Source: Clostridia bacterium (lineage in GTDB: Bacteria > Bacillota > Clostridia > Christensenellales > Aristaeellaceae). From it: a stretch of 45,384 bases of DNA. The stretch spans positions 1 to 45,384 of the forward strand of contig JAFULL010000015.1 of the NCBI GenBank assembly GCA_017473345.1, written 5' to 3'. The notes under the pieces were generated by a model, which worked only from the letters and a program-made list of their open reading frames with translations, was not told where the DNA came from and searched no databases. A program made the translations under genes and the position numbers. Below are positions 34,605 to 42,640 of this stretch, one piece after another (position 1 is the stretch's first letter; every line of letters starts with the position of its first letter).

Positions 34605-36311
34605 ATGAATCCGCGCTATTCATTTCCCTACCAGCGCGCGCTGCACAGTCGCATGATGCGCACGACGCTCAAGCCTGTGCTCATCATCGGGCTTTGCATT
34701 CTGATCGCGCTGCCGGTGTTTTTAACGGCCATTCTGAGCACGCAGGGCAGCCAGCAGTGTCGCAGCTTTGCCGACGATTTTTCTGCGGAGGTATCTGCCT
34801 GTACGGCAAGGCTGACTGCGCTCAGCTCCGACGAACTGGCGCTGATGAACGGCTTTCTCAAAGACGGGAGGCACAGCGTGGCTGTTTATGAGCTGCTCTA
34901 TGCTCTGCGTAATCACTATGCACCCGGGGCCTATTTCGAGCTGACCACGCCCGACGGCGCACACCGCGCGTTCAATCTGCCTGCGCACAGTCTCGGCGGT
35001 GTGCACGGCGATGCGCTTTTGTGGAAAAAACTGCGTGAGGGCGGTGGGGTAGTAGAGGGCGTGCATGTGCCTGTGCCCGGCGACGACGACGCGCCGGTGC
35101 TTACGCTGGCCGTGCCTGTGATGGACGGAGGTACGCTCGCCGGTACGCTTGCGCTGATGTGGCTGCCCTCCTGGCTGGACGAGACCGCTGCCAGCGGCCG
35201 CTGGGCCACGCTGCTGACATCAGATACGGGGCGCATGGTATATCAGAGCAGCACATTCTGGCAGCACTTGAGCAAACGCTTTGAATACGAGAAGCTGGCC
35301 GGGCCGCTGGTGCGGTTTGCAGGCGGACTGTATCTGGCTGGCAGTGCGCCGGTGGCGGGCACGTCCCTCACAGCGCATGTGCTGACGGGGTTTGACTTCA
35401 TCATTCCGGTGATGCTGTTCTCGGTTCTGTTCATGGCGGCGCTGGTGGGCATGATGGTGCTGCTCATCAACCGGCTGAGCTATCAGGTGGCCACTGGCCC
35501 ATTGCTTGAGCCGTTTGACAAGCTGTTCACCGCCCTGAAGCGCTACGGCGAGGGCGATACCCTAAGCCGTATCGCCGTGGACGCGTCCGACGACGCAGCG
35601 CCGTACCTGTCGCAGTTCAACGCCGTGCTTGACGAGGTGGAGCAGCTGCTTTGCAACAACCGCGAGCTTGCGCGGGTGACCAGTGCGACGGAGCTGAAAA
35701 TGCTGGAGGCGCAGTTTCAGCCGCATTTCATGTTCAATATGCTCGACATGATCAAATACACCATCCGCGACGATCCTGATCAGGCTGTGCAGATGGTGCT
35801 GACCCTTGCGCACATGCTGCGCTACACGCTGGACGTGCGGTTTGATCAGGTGAGCGTGCGCGAGGATCTGGGCTATCTGAAGGACTACCTGCATATGCAG
35901 GAGCTCAGGCTGGGCGAGTGGTTCGCCTACGAGATTAACTGCCCTGACGACGTGCTGGAACTGCCCATTCCAAAGCTCATCATGCAGCCGCTGGTGGAAA
36001 ACAGCGTGAAGTACGGCTTTACCGGCGAAAAGCCGTTTTTGCTGAGTATCATGCTTGAAAGAACGCAGACCGGCATGCTCATCACCATCCGCGACAACGG
36101 TGCGGGCATGGAGCGCGCCCAGCTGGAAAGCCTGCGCGCCGCTCTTAGCCGCGACGAACAGACCGGCGTGCACGTGGGCCTGTTCAACACTCACCGCAGA
36201 CTGGTGCTGGCCTATGGCAGCGGCGCGGGTCTGCACATTGAATCTCAGCCGGGCGGCGGCACCTGTGTGACCATGCGGCTTGCGCCGTCAGAAACGGGGG
36301 AACGGATATGA
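34605..36311 (+). CDS. Sensor histidine kinase (YesM/LytS-type, His_kinase domain)
   Basis: A 568-residue membrane sensor kinase. TM1 at about 25-45, an extracytoplasmic sensor domain (about 46-262), TM2 at about 263-290 (FIIPVMLFSVLFMAALVGMM), a HAMP-like linker, then the phospho-acceptor His374 in EAQFQPHFMFNMLDMIKYTI. The ATPase region has IMQPLVENSVKYGF (N box) and ITIRDNGAGM (G1). This family pairs with AraC-type response regulators and controls sugar or organic-acid importers. It overlaps the regulator gene by 4 bp and probably senses the ligand of the importer upstream. Confidence 0.94.
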   Translation: MNPRYSFPYQRALHSRMMRTTLKPVLIIGLCILIALPVFLTAILSTQGSQQCRSFADDFSAEVSACTARLTALSSDELALMNGFLKDGRHSVAVYELLYALRNHYAPGAYFELTTPDGAHRAFNLPAHSLGGVHGDALLWKKLREGGGVVEGVHVPVPGDDDAPVLTLAVPVMDGGTLAGTLALMWLPSWLDETAASGRWATLLTSDTGRMVYQSSTFWQHLSKRFEYEKLAGPLVRFAGGLYLAGSAPVAGTSLTAHVLTGFDFIIPVMLFSVLFMAALVGMMVLLINRLSYQVATGPLLEPFDKLFTALKRYGEGDTLSRIAVDASDDAAPYLSQFNAVLDEVEQLLCNNRELARVTSATELKMLEAQFQPHFMFNMLDMIKYTIRDDPDQAVQMVLTLAHMLRYTLDVRFDQVSVREDLGYLKDYLHMQELRLGEWFAYEINCPDDVLELPIPKLIMQPLVENSVKYGFTGEKPFLLSIMLERTQTGMLITIRDNGAGMERAQLESLRAALSRDEQTGVHVGLFNTHRRLVLAYGSGAGLHIESQPGGGTCVTMRLAPSETGERI

Positions 36312-37033
36312 TCAGCGTTTTGATCGTGGAGGACGAGCAGATCCTGCGGCGTGGGCTGGTTCGGCAGGTCAACTGGGAAAGGTGCGGCTGCATCGTATGC
36401 GGCGAGGCAAGAAACGGCCAGGAAGGCCTGCAGATGATGCGCAGCCTCAGGCCGCAGATCGTGATCACCGACGTGCGCATGCCTTTGATGGACGGGCTGG
36501 AAATGCTGCGCCAGGGCAAGGCGGAATGCGGCTGCGAGGCGGTGATCCTGTCCGGCTTTGGCGAATTTGAGTATGCCCGCAGCGCCATGGCGCTGGGCGT
36601 GGCCGATTACCTGCTCAAGCCTGTCGACCTTGCCCAGCTGGAAGAGGCGGTCACGCGCCTGAGCCAGCGCATTGCGCAGAAGGCCGGGCCCGAGGCGTCG
36701 TCGCTCACCCGGCAGGCGGCGGACTACATTGCTGCCCATCTGGCCGAGGACCTGACCGCCGCGCAGGTGGCGCAGGCGCTGGGGGTGTCGCCCGACCATC
36801 TCAGCCGCCTGATGAAGCGCGACTGGTCGATGCCGCTGCATGAATACCTCACCGGCGTGCGCCTGATGACTGCCTGCGCACTGCTGAAGAACTCACCCTC
36901 GCTGAAGGTATACGAGGTGGCCCAGCGCGTGGGTTACCCGGATTACAAGTATTTTCATACCGTTTTTACGCGCCATGTGGGCGTGTCGCCCTCTGAATTC
37001 AAGAAAAACCCCATTCCCTACCCGAAAGGATGA
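36308..37033 (+). CDS. AraC-type response regulator
   Basis: Partner of the kinase just upstream. It has 241 residues, shorter than most YesN-type regulators because there is no long middle region. The receiver domain (1-118) has the acidic pair in VEDEQ, phospho-acceptor Asp55 in VITDVRMPLMDG, and Lys in DYLLKPVDL. The AraC double HTH (about 138-236) contains LTAAQVAQALGVSPDHLSRL and VYEVAQRVGYPDYKYFHTVF. Likely target: the importer promoter near 30633, which lacks a -35 box. Confidence 0.95.
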   Translation: MISVLIVEDEQILRRGLVRQVNWERCGCIVCGEARNGQEGLQMMRSLRPQIVITDVRMPLMDGLEMLRQGKAECGCEAVILSGFGEFEYARSAMALGVADYLLKPVDLAQLEEAVTRLSQRIAQKAGPEASSLTRQAADYIAAHLAEDLTAAQVAQALGVSPDHLSRLMKRDWSMPLHEYLTGVRLMTACALLKNSPSLKVYEVAQRVGYPDYKYFHTVFTRHVGVSPSEFKKNPIPYPKG

Positions 37034-38055
37034 AACGGCTGATGAAGTTTTACAATGCGCTTATGCCGCCCTTCAGCGTGCACGGTCTGGTGGAGGGTTT
37101 TCGACGCCTGCCTGAAAGCCTGCCCGTCAGGCCGAAAGTCGCCCATCTGGCGCAGCAGACCAGCGGCGGACGCATCCGCTTTGCCACCAATGCACAGGAG
37201 ATAGCCATAGCCATCACGCTGACGGACACGGTGATCAAAACGCACATGACGCCGCTCAACATGGCGGGTGCGGAGCTGTATGTCGGCACGAAGCGTGCGG
37301 CTGTGCTAAGACCCCAGGCGCTGGGCGCGGGTACGCTGCCCTTTGAACGGCTGGACGGCTACGGCATCTGCAAGGAAACGCAGCATACGATCCCCCTGAA
37401 CGGAGAGATGCAGACCTATACCCTCTACCTGCCCATCTTTGCTGGGGTGCAGGAGGTGCGCATCGGTCTGCCGGACGACGCTGTGCTTCAGAGCGCTCAG
37501 CCCTATGCCATTTCCAGGCCGGTGGTGTTCTATGGGTCGTCCATTACCCATGGCGCGTGCGCGGGCAGACCGTCGCTGACTTATCCGGCAAGGGTGTGCG
37601 CTGCGCTGGATGCCGATTTTATCAACCTGGGCTTTGCCGGAAACGCGCTGGGCGACATGGAAATTGCGGAGTACATTGCAGCCCTTGACATGAGCGCCTT
37701 CGTGATGGACTACGACTGGAACGCGCCCGACCCCGATCATCTGCGCCGCACGCATAAGCCGTTTTTTGATACGGTGCGCCAAAAGAACCCCGACCTGCCC
37801 ATCCTGATCCTCAGCCGCATCGGTTCGGACCAGAACGATCCGCAGGACACTGCCGAACGCTTTGCGGTGATCCGCCATACATACGAAAGCGCGCTGGCAC
37901 AGGGCGATACTCATGTGGCCCTGCTGGATGGAGGCACCCTGTTTGCACCCGGTGAGTGGGACCTGTGCCTGATGGACTTTGTGCATCCGAATGATTATGG
38001 GTTTCACCGGATGACGCAGGGAATTTTGCCGCTTCTTGAACGGATGCTGAGCTGA
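37030..38055 (+). CDS. SGNH/GDSL-type hydrolase with N-terminal GxDLY-like domain
   Basis: Probable carbohydrate esterase of 341 residues, no signal peptide. The N-terminal beta domain (about 1-160) is followed by the SGNH catalytic core: nucleophile Ser in VFYGSSITHGACAG, block II Gly in INLGFAGNALGD, and the Asp-His pair in MDFVHPNDYGFHRM. The ATG overlaps the response-regulator stop by 4 bp. Another in-frame ATG lies 12 bp further on. It is co-transcribed with the two-component system, which suggests that the sensed compound is an esterified sugar. Substrate unproven. Confidence 0.85.
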   Translation: MKRLMKFYNALMPPFSVHGLVEGFRRLPESLPVRPKVAHLAQQTSGGRIRFATNAQEIAIAITLTDTVIKTHMTPLNMAGAELYVGTKRAAVLRPQALGAGTLPFERLDGYGICKETQHTIPLNGEMQTYTLYLPIFAGVQEVRIGLPDDAVLQSAQPYAISRPVVFYGSSITHGACAGRPSLTYPARVCAALDADFINLGFAGNALGDMEIAEYIAALDMSAFVMDYDWNAPDPDHLRRTHKPFFDTVRQKNPDLPILILSRIGSDQNDPQDTAERFAVIRHTYESALAQGDTHVALLDGGTLFAPGEWDLCLMDFVHPNDYGFHRMTQGILPLLERMLS

Positions 38056-38060
38056 AAATG

Positions 38061-38098
38061 AAAACAACCCGACCTGCAGATGCAGGCCGGGTTGTTTT
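38061..38098. terminator. Bidirectional terminator between convergent genes
   Basis: AAAACAACCCG...CGGGTTGTTTT: a 15-bp stem with one mismatch, A-run on the left and T-run on the right. It serves both the SGNH hydrolase gene (plus) and the beta-lactamase-like gene (minus). Confidence 0.9.
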
Positions 38099-38112
38099 AC
38101 GGATAAAGGTTG

Positions 38113-38874
38113 TTATACCAAGCCAAGCACGCAGGGGCTCAGCTCCTGCAGCAGGGCGATGCACTGGTTGAAGTCGGGCGCGGTCACCAGCGCGGCAAAG
38201 ATCACCGTGCGGTTGTCGCCATACAGGATGCCAGCGTCGTGGGCGATGTCACTGAGACCACCGGTTTTGTGTGCTGCCTTGCGGGCAGGATCGGCAAACA
38301 TGAGCAGTTCCTTGTCGTGCTGGCGCAGCAGGATGGGCAGCGCAGTTTCGCACATGAAGGGGGTGAGCACTTCGCCCTTGTGCAGCAGCGTGTACAGGCG
38401 CAGCATGTCGGCGGCGCTGGTCAGGTTCTCGTTACCCTGACGGGCGGCTTCGTAGTCCAGCATGTGGCGGCGCAGCAGCGTGTCGTTGAGCCCGGTGCGG
38501 CGGCTGAAGGCGTTCACCTTGTCCATGCCCAGCAGGTCGATCAGCACATTGGTGGCGCTGTTGTTGCTGTCGGTGATCATGTACTCCAGCAGCACGGAAA
38601 GCGGCACATCTGTGCCGTTCTGAATGACAGGAGTCTCGTCGCCCACGCAGTGGCAGGGCTGGACGGGGATTGTCTGCTCCAGCGAAAGCAGTCCCTTTTC
38701 CACCTCTTCAAGGGCACAGAGCATGATGGGCGTCTTGATGAGGCTGGCGCTTTTGAAAACCAGATCCTCGCGGTAGTTGGCAAGCACTTCGCCGCTTTGG
38801 GCGTTGCGGATGGCACAGGCAGCGGTGCAGCCATACTTTTCTTCCAGCTGACGAATTTTATCGTTAAGAAGCAT
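38113..38874 (-). CDS. Class-A beta-lactamase-like serine hydrolase (cytoplasmic)
   Basis: A 253-residue protein of the beta-lactamase/transpeptidase fold. Start at 38874 (MLLNDKIRQLEEKYG). There is no signal peptide, unlike true beta-lactamases. Motifs: SLIK (Ser44-Lys47), SNN (103-105) in place of SDN, an Omega-loop-like LDYEAARQGNENLTSAADM with Glu142, and HKTGGLSD. All three active-site elements are therefore present, but with an Asn in motif 2. Whether it hydrolyses beta-lactams cannot be told. A peptidase/esterase role on cytosolic substrates is possible. It is transcribed alone. Confidence 0.88.
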   Translation of the reverse strand: MLLNDKIRQLEEKYGCTAACAIRNAQSGEVLANYREDLVFKSASLIKTPIMLCALEEVEKGLLSLEQTIPVQPCHCVGDETPVIQNGTDVPLSVLLEYMITDSNNSATNVLIDLLGMDKVNAFSRRTGLNDTLLRRHMLDYEAARQGNENLTSAADMLRLYTLLHKGEVLTPFMCETALPILLRQHDKELLMFADPARKAAHKTGGLSDIAHDAGILYGDNRTVIFAALVTAPDFNQCIALLQELSPCVLGLV

Positions 38875-38901
38875 GGGATAAGCCTTCTTTCGTTTTTTCT
38901 C

Positions 38902-38910
38902 ATTATAGCA
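38902..38910 (-). promoter_or_regulatory. Extended -10 promoter of the beta-lactamase-like gene
   Basis: On the minus strand TGCTATAAT gives a perfect TATAAT with the TGn extension. The -35 is poor (TTTATG at 17 bp). Confidence 0.6.
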
Positions 38911-38950
38911 TACTGCACGAACTTCATAAAGCACAAAAAACGTCCTTTGC

Positions 38951-38979
38951 TTGTAAGCGCATCGGGCAGGTGCTATACT
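38951..38979 (+). promoter_or_regulatory. Promoter of the DUF1349 / metallo-hydrolase pair
   Basis: -35 TTGTAA (38951-38956), 17-bp spacer, -10 TATACT (38974-38979) with a TGC extension. It is divergent from, and about 40 bp away from, the beta-lactamase-like gene promoter. Confidence 0.75.
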
Positions 38980-39009
38980 TGAAACAGCTTTCGCTGGAGG
39001 ATGATTTTC

Positions 39010-39618
39010 ATGAAGATCAACCCATCTGATATGGTATGGACCAGACCGCCCCGGCAGTATCAGGTTTCGCAGGAGAACGTGACCATCATGACCGATCCGC
39101 ATACGGACCTGTGGCAGCGGACTTATTACCATTTCCGCAATGACAACGCGCCGGTGCTGCAGCTGGAAACAGCGGAGGAGTACTTCTCCTTTGTGGTCAG
39201 GGCGCAGTTTGATTCCAAGGTGCGCTTTGATCAGGCCGGCGTGGCGGTTTATCTGGACAGCGACAACTGGCTGAAGGCATCCGTGGAGTACGAAAACGAG
39301 CACATCCAGCGCCTGGGCAGCGTGGTCACCAACAACGGCTATTCGGACTGGGCGTCGGTGGATATCGACGCCTCCATCAAATACATGTGGTTCCGCTTGA
39401 GCCACCGCGGACAGGATTTCTGCGTGGAAAATTCCACCGATGGCGTCCATTTCGGGCAAATGCGCATCTGCCACCTGTTTAACGCCGAACAGAACATCCG
39501 CTTTGGCATTTATGCCTGCAGCCCGGAGGCGTCGTCGTTTGAAGCGGTCTTTACCCATCTGGAAATGACGGACTGCAAGTGGCTGGCGCACGACGGTCAG
39601 GCCCCGGACGAGGAATAA
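39010..39618 (+). CDS. DUF1349 (concanavalin-like) domain protein
   Basis: A 202-residue protein almost entirely covered by a DUF1349-type beta-sandwich: ETAEEYFSFVVRAQFDSKVR, FDQAGVAVYLDSDNWLKASV, RLGSVVTNNGYSDWASV, FRLSHRGQDFCVENSTDGVH, and IRFGIYACSPEASSFEAVF. I prefer the ATG at 39010 (MKINPSDMVW), which is 9 bp after GGAGG. The ATG at 39001 is too close. Proteins of this family accompany carbohydrate-metabolism genes but have no settled function. It forms an operon with the metallo-hydrolase downstream. Confidence 0.85.
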   Translation: MKINPSDMVWTRPPRQYQVSQENVTIMTDPHTDLWQRTYYHFRNDNAPVLQLETAEEYFSFVVRAQFDSKVRFDQAGVAVYLDSDNWLKASVEYENEHIQRLGSVVTNNGYSDWASVDIDASIKYMWFRLSHRGQDFCVENSTDGVHFGQMRICHLFNAEQNIRFGIYACSPEASSFEAVFTHLEMTDCKWLAHDGQAPDEE

Positions 39619-39631
39619 AGGAGACATACCT

Positions 39632-40492
39632 ATGCTCATCGGACAGTTCTTTGGTACCAGCGCGGCGGAGGGCATTCCCGCCCCGTTTTGCCAGTGCGAG
39701 GTGTGCCGGCAGGCGCGGGAAAAAAAGGGCGTTTACCGCCGCAGACGTTCGTGCTTTCGGCTGAGTGACAAGATCATGCTGGATCTGGGAGCGGATGCGG
39801 TGAGCCAGTGCGAGGAATACGGCGATATCACGGCGGTCGATCATGTGCTGATCACGCACACACACGACGACCATCTCAATCCTCACATGATGATGGAGGC
39901 CTTCTGGAGCCGAAAGGACCGAGACGGCCCGCTGCACTATTACTTCACGGATCAGGCCTTTGATATGGTGCGGCACTGGCGCGAAAACGAGTGGATCCTC
40001 AAGGGAAAGGTGCCTGAATGGGAGCACGACGGCGTGGTGGCGTTTCATCAGCTGCATTACGGGCAGCGCACGCAGGTGGAGGACGTGTTCGTCACACCCT
40101 TCCGCGGCAACCACAAGGGCAATGTGGGGGAGAATACCGCGCTGTATCTGATCGAACTGCCGGATGGGCGCAGCCTGTTTTACGGGCTGGACAGCGGACG
40201 CTATCTTCCTGAAACCATTGAGGCGCTCAGGGAGCACCGCATCGACCTGTTCATCAGCGAATGCACTGCGGGCGCAAGCACCATCAGCTATCCCGGAACC
40301 CACATGGGCATTCGGGACGTGTGCGACCTGACCAACACGCTCTACCGTCAGGGCACGCTTCATGACGACAGCACCGTGTGGCTTACGCACATTAACCACA
40401 GAACCGGGCATGACCAGATGCTTAAAGCCGCCGCAAGCATGCCCTTCCCTGTAAAGACGGTCGTGGCTTTTGACGGTCTGCGCATTTTGTGA
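39632..40492 (+). CDS. MBL-fold metallo-hydrolase, PhnP-like
   Basis: A 286-residue metallo-beta-lactamase-fold hydrolase. The metal motif HTHDDH (in LITHTHDDHLNPH, about 75-87) is complete. An N-terminal Cys cluster CQCEVCRQAR (about 22-31) resembles the zinc-binding loop of PhnP phosphodiesterases (CxCxxC). Later metal ligands appear as FRGNHKG and YGLDSGRY. PhnP acts on cyclic ribose phosphates, so a cyclic or phosphodiester sugar substrate is conceivable, but the rest of a phosphonate pathway is absent here. AAAGGAG ribosome site, 14 bp after the DUF1349 gene. Confidence 0.85.
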   Translation: MLIGQFFGTSAAEGIPAPFCQCEVCRQAREKKGVYRRRRSCFRLSDKIMLDLGADAVSQCEEYGDITAVDHVLITHTHDDHLNPHMMMEAFWSRKDRDGPLHYYFTDQAFDMVRHWRENEWILKGKVPEWEHDGVVAFHQLHYGQRTQVEDVFVTPFRGNHKGNVGENTALYLIELPDGRSLFYGLDSGRYLPETIEALREHRIDLFISECTAGASTISYPGTHMGIRDVCDLTNTLYRQGTLHDDSTVWLTHINHRTGHDQMLKAAASMPFPVKTVVAFDGLRIL

Positions 40493-40495
40493 ATA

Positions 40496-40530
40496 CATCC
40501 CCCTCCGTTTCAGGAGGGGGATGCTGTTTT
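40496..40530. terminator. Terminator between convergent genes
   Basis: Perfect 11-bp stem (CATCCCCCTCC at 40496-40506 with 40513-40523) followed by CTGTTTT on the plus strand. It sits between the metallo-hydrolase and the minus-strand gene. Confidence 0.85.
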
Positions 40531-42463
40531 ATTGGACTTTTACATAGCGCAGCGACATGGCAGGAACGCTGAGTTCAGCAAGCGATTCGCCGTTGAAGGC
40601 GTCATACATGCCGCCGGGTGCGTCAAGTTGGACATCCTCTGCATCGTCCAGCGAGGGGTTGAGCAGCGCGACCAGCGTATCTGTATCCCCCTTCAGCACG
40701 ATGGGCATCACGTTCAGGCCGCCGGAGACTGCCCATGTGGGCTTTTCGCGCAGGAGCCACTGCACGATGGCGCGCACCTGCCCGGCACGGCATTTGTACA
40801 GCCAGTTGCGGTCGGGCACGATGGCGGAGGCAAAGGTGCATATGCGCGCGCCAAATTCGTTTTCATACAGCCACACGGCGGGTGCAAAGGGTTTTTTGGC
40901 GCAGTCGATGAAGTGCGACGCAGCCAGCGCGCCTTCACAGGGCTCAAACAGCACAGGCATGTTGCGCTCGTCGCCCACATTGCGGCCAAAGGCGGCTACA
41001 TACTGTCCGGGACAGCCGCCGTCAAAGCCGGGCACATCAAAGCATTCATAGCAGGCCTGATTCAGCCGGCGCGGGTTGTGCAGGCCGATCTGTGCGCCAA
41101 AGCCGCGGGTGCACAGCGCGATGGCGGCGTACATGTCCAGCATCAGCGGCTTGTGCAGCAGGCGCTGGATGTCTTCATCGGTCAGGCAGTTGACCATGTC
41201 GCCGTCGATGAAGTTGATATCGCCCTCGCCAAAAGCTACCGGCACGCCCATGCGCGCCATCACGGCGGCGGGATCAGCGATGGTGGAATGAGGGTACAGC
41301 CCGCGCACGGCGCCTGTGCGGTCGTCGATATGGCGCGAGATATCCCAGCTCCACAGAAAGTGAACGCCCTGCGGCGTGCGGCCCTGACGCAAAGCCTGCA
41401 CCTGATCGTACAATGCGCGGCGCGTGCGCAGCATGTCGGCGTATTCCTGACAGTAGGTAAACGGCGTTTCAAAATGGTCAAACAGGTTGAGCGTGGCCTG
41501 TGTGCATCCGGCCAGCGCGTGCAGCTGAATGTGCAGATCGGTCTGGCGCACGCTCTTGCTCATCACCGTGCGGGGGTAGGAATCCACCTCGCTTACGGCA
41601 AACAGCTCGCCCGGGATGGCGCTGAGCGACCGGGCGGTGCCCAGATACATATTGCACACGCCGTCCAGCAGCACGTCGGAATAGGCGCCGCCGGCCGGGC
41701 GGGCAAGCATCGTGCGGCCTTCGCCGGCAAAGGTCTGCAGAAGGCGCGGCAGATCGCGGCCCTGATAGCTGCTGGATGCATTGGAGCAGCACATCAGGCC
41801 GATCTGCACGTCCGGATCCACCGCGTGCACGGCCTGTTCCACCATGCGGCCTGTCTGCAGCTGGTTTTCAAAATTGACGTCCATCCATGCCTGACGGATG
41901 CGCAGGTCGTCCGGGCTGTTGCCGCATACATGGGCGCGCAGGGTTTCGGGGGTGAGCTCTACGCCGCAGCGGCGGGACGTGGCCTTCACGTGCAGGTCAC
42001 AGAAACACCCAGCCCTGCCCTGAAAATGATTGTCCGACCGGAAGTCGTCATCCAGATACAGCCGTGCAAAGCCCGCGCGGGCGCAGTCGGCGCACACGCG
42101 GCTGATGTAGCGCTGCCAGGCGGGGTCCATGCCGCAGGGAGCGGCGGGCGAAGGCTGCAGATCATCGCCCACGAAACGCGAAAAAGAGGGCATGTTTTCG
42201 ACGTAGCCCTCATAGTGGCCCATGCTCACCTTGATGTACATCGACGGAATAAGCCCCTCCGCCTTGAGAATGGGCACGATCTCGCAGTAGGCGTCGGCTA
42301 CGCGGTGAAAAAAATCCTCGCTTTGCACGACGGTGGCGATATGGTAGCTTTCCTCGCTGAGAAGCACTTCGTCGATATGCGCTTCATGGCAGAAGCGGAT
42401 GAGCTCCGGCAGGAAGGAACGCCATGTGTCCGGATGGATATTCGTACGCAGACCGTATTGCAT
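40529..42463 (-). CDS. Large uncharacterised protein, glycosidase-like TIM barrel suspected
   Basis: A 644-residue cytoplasmic protein I cannot assign to a named family. Start ATG at 42463 (MQYGLRTNIHPDTWRSFLPE) with GGAGGGG upstream. The N-terminal half (RFCHEAHIDEVLLSEESYHI, FARLYLDDDFRSDNHF) has the rhythm of a (beta/alpha)8 glycoside hydrolase. The LYLDDDFR segment is a candidate acidic active site. The middle has ALAGCTQATLNLFDHFETPF and WSWDISRHIDDRTG, followed by a region GVPVAFGEGDINFIDGDM resembling a glutaminase-like or beta-galactosidase trimerisation domain. The C-terminus ends as a beta sandwich (LVALLNPSLDDAEDVQLDAP). GH42-like architecture is the best guess. Confidence 0.6.
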   Translation of the reverse strand: MQYGLRTNIHPDTWRSFLPELIRFCHEAHIDEVLLSEESYHIATVVQSEDFFHRVADAYCEIVPILKAEGLIPSMYIKVSMGHYEGYVENMPSFSRFVGDDLQPSPAAPCGMDPAWQRYISRVCADCARAGFARLYLDDDFRSDNHFQGRAGCFCDLHVKATSRRCGVELTPETLRAHVCGNSPDDLRIRQAWMDVNFENQLQTGRMVEQAVHAVDPDVQIGLMCCSNASSSYQGRDLPRLLQTFAGEGRTMLARPAGGAYSDVLLDGVCNMYLGTARSLSAIPGELFAVSEVDSYPRTVMSKSVRQTDLHIQLHALAGCTQATLNLFDHFETPFTYCQEYADMLRTRRALYDQVQALRQGRTPQGVHFLWSWDISRHIDDRTGAVRGLYPHSTIADPAAVMARMGVPVAFGEGDINFIDGDMVNCLTDEDIQRLLHKPLMLDMYAAIALCTRGFGAQIGLHNPRRLNQACYECFDVPGFDGGCPGQYVAAFGRNVGDERNMPVLFEPCEGALAASHFIDCAKKPFAPAVWLYENEFGARICTFASAIVPDRNWLYKCRAGQVRAIVQWLLREKPTWAVSGGLNVMPIVLKGDTDTLVALLNPSLDDAEDVQLDAPGGMYDAFNGESLAELSVPAMSLRYVKVQ

Positions 42464-42584
42464 CAAACCCCTCCAGTGAATATGCTGCTTTTATGATACA
42501 ACCATTATAAATTCGCATGCCTTTGAAATCCACAAAAAAGCAAAAGGAAACATCAAAAATCGTCCTTTTTTCAAACTCTACTTT

Positions 42585-42613
42585 TTGTGGGTGTTCACGG
42601 GGCGGGTTATGCT
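42585..42613 (+). promoter_or_regulatory. Promoter of the XRE/superoxide-reductase-like fusion gene
   Basis: -35 TTGTGG (42585-42590), 17-bp spacer, -10 TATGCT (42608-42613). GGAGGTGA follows, 6-7 bp before the ATG. On the opposite strand a TATAAT near 42509 may serve the minus-strand gene, without a good -35. Confidence 0.6.
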
Positions 42614-42640
42614 TTATGATGGTATCGGAGGTGACGAACC

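Noticed and set aside
40532-42496. A 650-codon open frame on the plus strand opposite the unassigned 644-residue protein
   Set aside because: The minus-strand frame has the better ribosome site and structured domain rhythm. The plus frame reads as Ala/His/Gly/Val-rich antisense sequence.
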